DNA of 37,838 nucleotides, taken from positions 1-37,838 of the forward strand of contig JANYIO010000037.1 of assembly GCA_025362015.1 (NCBI GenBank), written 5' to 3'. The translations under genes and the position numbers were made by a program. The notes beneath the pieces are model-generated. The model ran no database searches and was not told the origin of the DNA. It was given only the letters and a program-made list of their open reading frames with translations. This DNA is from Gammaproteobacteria bacterium (lineage in GTDB: Bacteria > Pseudomonadota > Gammaproteobacteria > Pseudomonadales > Cellvibrionaceae). Below, piece by piece: positions 35,045 through 37,838 of this stretch. Each line of letters begins with the position of its first letter. Within the stretch, counting starts at the first letter, position 1.

Positions 35045-35671
35045 ATGAAATTTTTTAAATATGTTTTGTTTGTAATTTCATTAAGCTCGGCTATGGAGTT
35101 ATCTGCTTCCGTAGTTGATATTCAAGACAAGCCTCGTAGTGATAGTAGTTGGCATACTTCATACAACCTTTATAACGCGTTCAACTGGGGAGAGTCGAGA
35201 AAAGAATTCAGTCTTGATAATATGGTTTCTGGAGACTATGTAATTAATTTTGATTTTTTAAACCCTCATATAGACACAACACCTTTTCCTTTTAATTGGA
35301 CTAGTTCTTTGTCATTAACGACTGATCATAATGATGGTTTTATTTCTTTGCATGAGATTAAAAGCTGTTACAATCTTCAATGCAATTCTTATCAAAGTAT
35401 AGGATTTGAGTTTGACAAAAATGCACTTGTCAATGTTGTAAATTCTGTGTTGCTCAGTGCCAATAAAATATCAGGATTATTTGCGGTGCATTTGGATTCA
35501 GATGTAAAGTATTTTCTTTTTGTCAATGATTATGACTATAGGTTTGCTAATTCTAGTCCTTTTACAATATCTATTAATTCAATTGCTCCATCCCCCGTAC
35601 CTTTACCCGCTGCAGTTTGGATGTTTGTTTCAGCAATAGTTGGATTTTTTTGTATTGCGCACAAATGTTAA
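35045..35671 (+). CDS. Secreted protein with VPLPA sorting tail lacking a basic cluster
   Basis: A 208-residue exported protein with a signal peptide (FKYVLFVISLSSAMELSAS, cleavage near SAS-VV) and a beta-rich mature domain of ~155 residues with two Cys (CYNLQC). A SPVPLPAAVWMF motif starts at about residue 184, followed by a hydrophobic stretch (VSAIVGFFCIA) and a very short end, HKC. The Arg/Lys cluster that normally retains the tail for exosortase cleavage is reduced to one Lys. A frameshift near the end could have removed it, or the short tail may be natural. AAAGGAAAATAAG precedes ATG 35045. Mature function unknown. Confidence 0.78.
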   Translation: MKFFKYVLFVISLSSAMELSASVVDIQDKPRSDSSWHTSYNLYNAFNWGESRKEFSLDNMVSGDYVINFDFLNPHIDTTPFPFNWTSSLSLTTDHNDGFISLHEIKSCYNLQCNSYQSIGFEFDKNALVNVVNSVLLSANKISGLFAVHLDSDVKYFLFVNDYDYRFANSSPFTISINSIAPSPVPLPAAVWMFVSAIVGFFCIAHKC

Positions 35672-35707
35672 AATTTAAAACTAATTTTATTTTAAAAACA
35701 CAGGGAT

Positions 35708-35865
35708 GTGCAATTCTTTATTCTTATAGTTATTTCTGCATTAGGTGCCGGCTTTTTTGTTCGTTACAGACAACTGGGCTTTTTAAAAATATTTTCAGTT
35801 TTAGCGTAATAATTGCTGTTTTCGTTGCCATAGCCTGTTTGTCTAAAAACCAAAATAGATATTAA
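35708..35865 (+). pseudogene. Possible frameshifted small membrane protein
   Basis: From GTG 35708 a 33-codon frame encodes a hydrophobic peptide (FFILIVISALGAGFFVRY then RQLGFLKIFSVLA) and stops at 35809. The next frame continues hydrophobic with SVIIAVFVAIACLS and ends SKNQNRY at 35865. A one-base indel in the T5A5 run (35780-35789) would join them into a two-helix protein of about 50 residues. The GTG has AGGG only two bases upstream, so translation is doubtful. It may be a decayed small gene. Confidence 0.3.
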
Positions 35866-35867
35866 TT

Positions 35868-35882
35868 TGGTACGGAAATTTC
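35868..35882 (+). promoter_or_regulatory. Sigma-54-like promoter candidate before the 35956 gene
   Basis: TGGTACGGAAATTTC matches the -24/-12 consensus TGGCACG-N4-TTGC at 9 of 11 specified bases, with correct spacing. The -12 G is T here, which weakens it. It lies 74-88 bases upstream of ATG 35956. RpoN control of PEP-CTERM genes is known in some exosortase bacteria, which gives some prior support. Confidence 0.25.
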
Positions 35883-35955
35883 GGCATTATAAATGTGTTA
35901 GTTGCAGCAGAGCGCATTAACACTAAATTTATTTAATAGAGAAAGGAGTACAGAT

Positions 35956-37437
35956 ATGCGTTTAAAATTCGGATTTTTTATTTCAGGTATTTTTTCGCTG
36001 GCAGTTACAACTTCTGCACATGCAGCTGTTTCGCCTAAAGAGATATTTGCATTGTCATGGTCTACACCAACTTATAGCAGCGGCAGTGGTGCACACATTT
36101 ATCCAATGACTAGGTTTGGTGTAGGTGCAGGTTATGATACGCCAACAACTACAGCACTTTCTGCTTCACAGTCTCCAATTGGGCGTCGTGGATTGTTGCT
36201 TTTATATAGTCAGCGTAGCATTCTCGGTAATACAGGTGACACATGTATAGACCCAGCAACCAACTCGGCCACACAATCTCAGTGCCCATATTTTAATAAT
36301 GGTATTAGTGCAACTCAATCAGGTTTTCAGAGTTTTTTTGCAGACTATAAAGCGGCGGGTGGCTCTGTTGACTTTTTAGTACTTGATTCTGAAATTGGCC
36401 TTTCAAACTGGCAATTGGGTACATCAACTCAGCCTTATGATGCAATTGAGAGCGATGCAAGATATGGCACTAATACCTATAATTCTTTAATTAATATGGC
36501 TACAGCTGCCGGCTTACCGTCACTGACCTTTCAGCCGCTTAGCAAAATTGGTACAAATTATTCAAATCGTGATGAAATTGGGGTGTGGAATGAATTAATG
36601 GGTGAGCGAATTAACGACGCAGTAATTTCGTCGGTTGCTGGCCCGTTGTTAAGCTTTTTCCCGGCTGCAAAGATGTCTGACTACGATCAATTTTGGCATC
36701 ACCCAAGCGTTCCAATGTATGACCCGAATGGCTGGCCAGTGGCTCAATTTGGAACTGGGGAGGCCGTTGGTACTCATGCGGCACCCAGCCTATATGGAGA
36801 CATTGGCAATTTTCATTACGGGTCGCTCAACCCAACTGGACAAGAGTATGCGCCGACAAGTTTTAACGGCTTTAGGATGGATGTAAATAAAATGCGTGGT
36901 GTTGTATTGGGTACAAGTACTCAACTTAACATTGCAATAGCAAATGTAAAAACGTCTCCCTGGGTTGCTTATCGTGGATTTCATGGTCCAACATCCACAT
37001 ACAGCAATAGCAATTATTATCAAGAATCAGTCATTCATGCCGTACTTGCTGGTGCCGATCATCTCCTGTTTTGGAACCCAACAGCGCAAGATAAAGCATC
37101 GACAGATGATCAAACCCTTAGCGATGTTCTAGCGGAAATGAATGGTTTAGTTGGATACAGTGATCGTAAAACGCTTGTCACTGGGCTTGCTAGCTGGACA
37201 TCAAAATTCATTATCACCACAACTTATGCGAACGGGAAAAAAGTATCTCGTCTTACAGCATCGGAGGGTGACCAAATTATATGTACAACTAATGCACAAA
37301 AACTTTTGAGTTGTAATATGGGGTCTAGTGGTGTCGTTAATTTTCCTTTAGGTGTTAAAACCCAGTACGGAAAACTTAATGTATCTTCGGCTGGTATTTG
37401 GGTTGTACAACCGAATACCGCAATGAATCCGTATTAG
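35956..37437 (+). CDS. Secreted protein of unrecognised family, glycosidase-like hints
   Basis: A 493-residue exported protein. ATG 35956 is preferred because AAAGGAG lies 7 bases upstream and a signal peptide starts there (FGFFISGIFSLAVTT, cleavage near AHA-AV). The mature part is soluble with few Cys (one CIDPATNSATQSQC pair). VDFLVLDSEIG near residue 155 has clustered acidic residues at a strand end, and the later GADHLLFWNP with alternating beta/alpha segments suggests a TIM-barrel enzyme. The last ~80 residues (ITTTYANGKKVSRLTA, then ISTAG-like VSSAGIWVV) look like a beta-sandwich appendage common in glycoside hydrolases. No sorting tail is present. I cannot assign a family. Position at the end of the locus suggests polymer processing. 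Confidence 0.7.
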   Translation: MRLKFGFFISGIFSLAVTTSAHAAVSPKEIFALSWSTPTYSSGSGAHIYPMTRFGVGAGYDTPTTTALSASQSPIGRRGLLLLYSQRSILGNTGDTCIDPATNSATQSQCPYFNNGISATQSGFQSFFADYKAAGGSVDFLVLDSEIGLSNWQLGTSTQPYDAIESDARYGTNTYNSLINMATAAGLPSLTFQPLSKIGTNYSNRDEIGVWNELMGERINDAVISSVAGPLLSFFPAAKMSDYDQFWHHPSVPMYDPNGWPVAQFGTGEAVGTHAAPSLYGDIGNFHYGSLNPTGQEYAPTSFNGFRMDVNKMRGVVLGTSTQLNIAIANVKTSPWVAYRGFHGPTSTYSNSNYYQESVIHAVLAGADHLLFWNPTAQDKASTDDQTLSDVLAEMNGLVGYSDRKTLVTGLASWTSKFIITTTYANGKKVSRLTASEGDQIICTTNAQKLLSCNMGSSGVVNFPLGVKTQYGKLNVSSAGIWVVQPNTAMNPY

Positions 37438-37838
37438 TTTTTGAAATGCTAGTCATGCAGGGACGCGTGTACTTCTGACTTTTAACCTCGCCCCAACAAC
37501 TACACTGTTCCTCAATTTTTTAAGCCTCTTTGGAATTAATAAGGCCGTGAGTTTTACAAAATTTAACGCTCGATAATACGGATTGATTAAATTGCCAAAC
37601 CAGGTGCTGCAATTGCTCTAGCGTTTGGCGCGGACATTGAGTTTAACCCTTTAACGCCAGATCCTAGTACAAATTACACTACCTTCATCTCCATTCTATT
37701 TAATGAGATCTTTGCACGATCAGCATCTAAAAATGTAGATTAGCGCATCGTGCGATTAAAAAATAAAATAGCCAGAGTTTTCCACAAAAAAGTCTCAAAA
37801 ATGCATTTACAGCGAGATATCTCTCACTATTTCATTTT
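37438..37838. other. Right-edge region without an intact gene
   Basis: This 401-base stretch holds one coding-like fragment (37591-37743) and a nested dyad (GCACGAT at 37714-37720 against ATCGTGC at 37747-37753, with ATCTA/TAGAT inside). No clear terminator follows the 35956 gene. I see no other gene, but a gene could begin past the edge. Confidence 0.5.
37591..37743 (+). pseudogene. Coding-like fragment, possible gene remnant
   Basis: Fifty codons run from just after a stop (TAA 37588-37590) to TAG at 37741, with no start codon near the beginning. The translation is protein-like: IAKPGAAIALAFGADIEFNP, then TPDPSTNYTTF and NEIFARSASKNVD. Composition, including Pro, Asp and Gly placement, is unlike random A/T-rich frames here. 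It may be the 3' remnant of a deleted gene. Family not recognised. Confidence 0.3.

Noticed and set aside
35617-35865. 82-codon ORF overlapping the end of the 35045 gene
   Set aside because: Its first part reads the VPLPA tail out of frame and there is no ribosome-binding site; only its last third is kept, as part of the possible frameshifted miniprotein.

Overview
The window looks like a piece of a gammaproteobacterial chromosome. A marine or soil polysaccharide-degrading lineage near Cellvibrio is my best guess, but only from gene content: a two-partner-secretion adhesin with a Porin_5-type porin, and an exosortase/PEP-CTERM-type exopolysaccharide (EPS) locus whose C-terminal sorting tails are of the VPLPA kind. 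Base composition is A/T-leaning, strongly so around the polymerase and flippase genes. I saw no rRNA, tRNA, CRISPR array, insertion sequence or phage gene.

Left block (1-14.9 kb, all + strand): the 3' part of a giant filamentous-haemagglutinin (TpsA) gene that runs off the left edge, a REP-like inverted repeat, the cognate TpsB/FhaC-type outer-membrane transporter, and a putative porin. This is a surface adhesin or exoprotein secretion module.

Middle block (14.9-17.7 kb): two genes for secreted proteins with VPLPA sorting tails face each other across a bidirectional terminator. The minus-strand one lies directly downstream of a gene with a ribbon-helix-helix (RHH) DNA-binding N-terminus. That gene is divergent from the EPS operon, and the shared intergenic region carries two pairs of 11-bp-phased direct repeats that look like operators. 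A perfect 16-bp inverted repeat lies upstream of the first VPLPA gene.

EPS core (17.7-23.2 kb, + strand): a short OPX/Wza-like exporter without a lipobox, an outer-membrane beta-barrel protein, a GNVR/Wzz-like chain-length regulator, a CpsD-like BY-kinase and an ExeA/GspA-like AAA ATPase. This is the gene order known from XrtA (exosortase A) EPS loci. It continues into a LamG plus TIM-barrel glycosidase-like protein, an O-antigen-polymerase-like Wzy, a Wzx-like flippase and a second, shorter paralogue of the glycosidase-like protein (23.4-28.9 kb).

Accessory block (29.1-37.4 kb): two secreted right-handed beta-helix (Pectate_lyase_3-like) proteins, an anchored protein with a terpene-cyclase-like Q-x-x-DGGW motif, two more VPLPA-tailed proteins, an antisense membrane acyltransferase flanked by two diverged copies of a ~115-bp sequence, and an unrecognised 493-residue secreted protein. 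No glycosyltransferase, exosortase or polysaccharide deacetylase is present, so sugar assembly and sorting must be encoded elsewhere. The locus appears specialised for export and for periplasmic or extracellular tailoring of a polymer. Several short coding-like fragments in the gaps suggest gene decay and rearrangement here.
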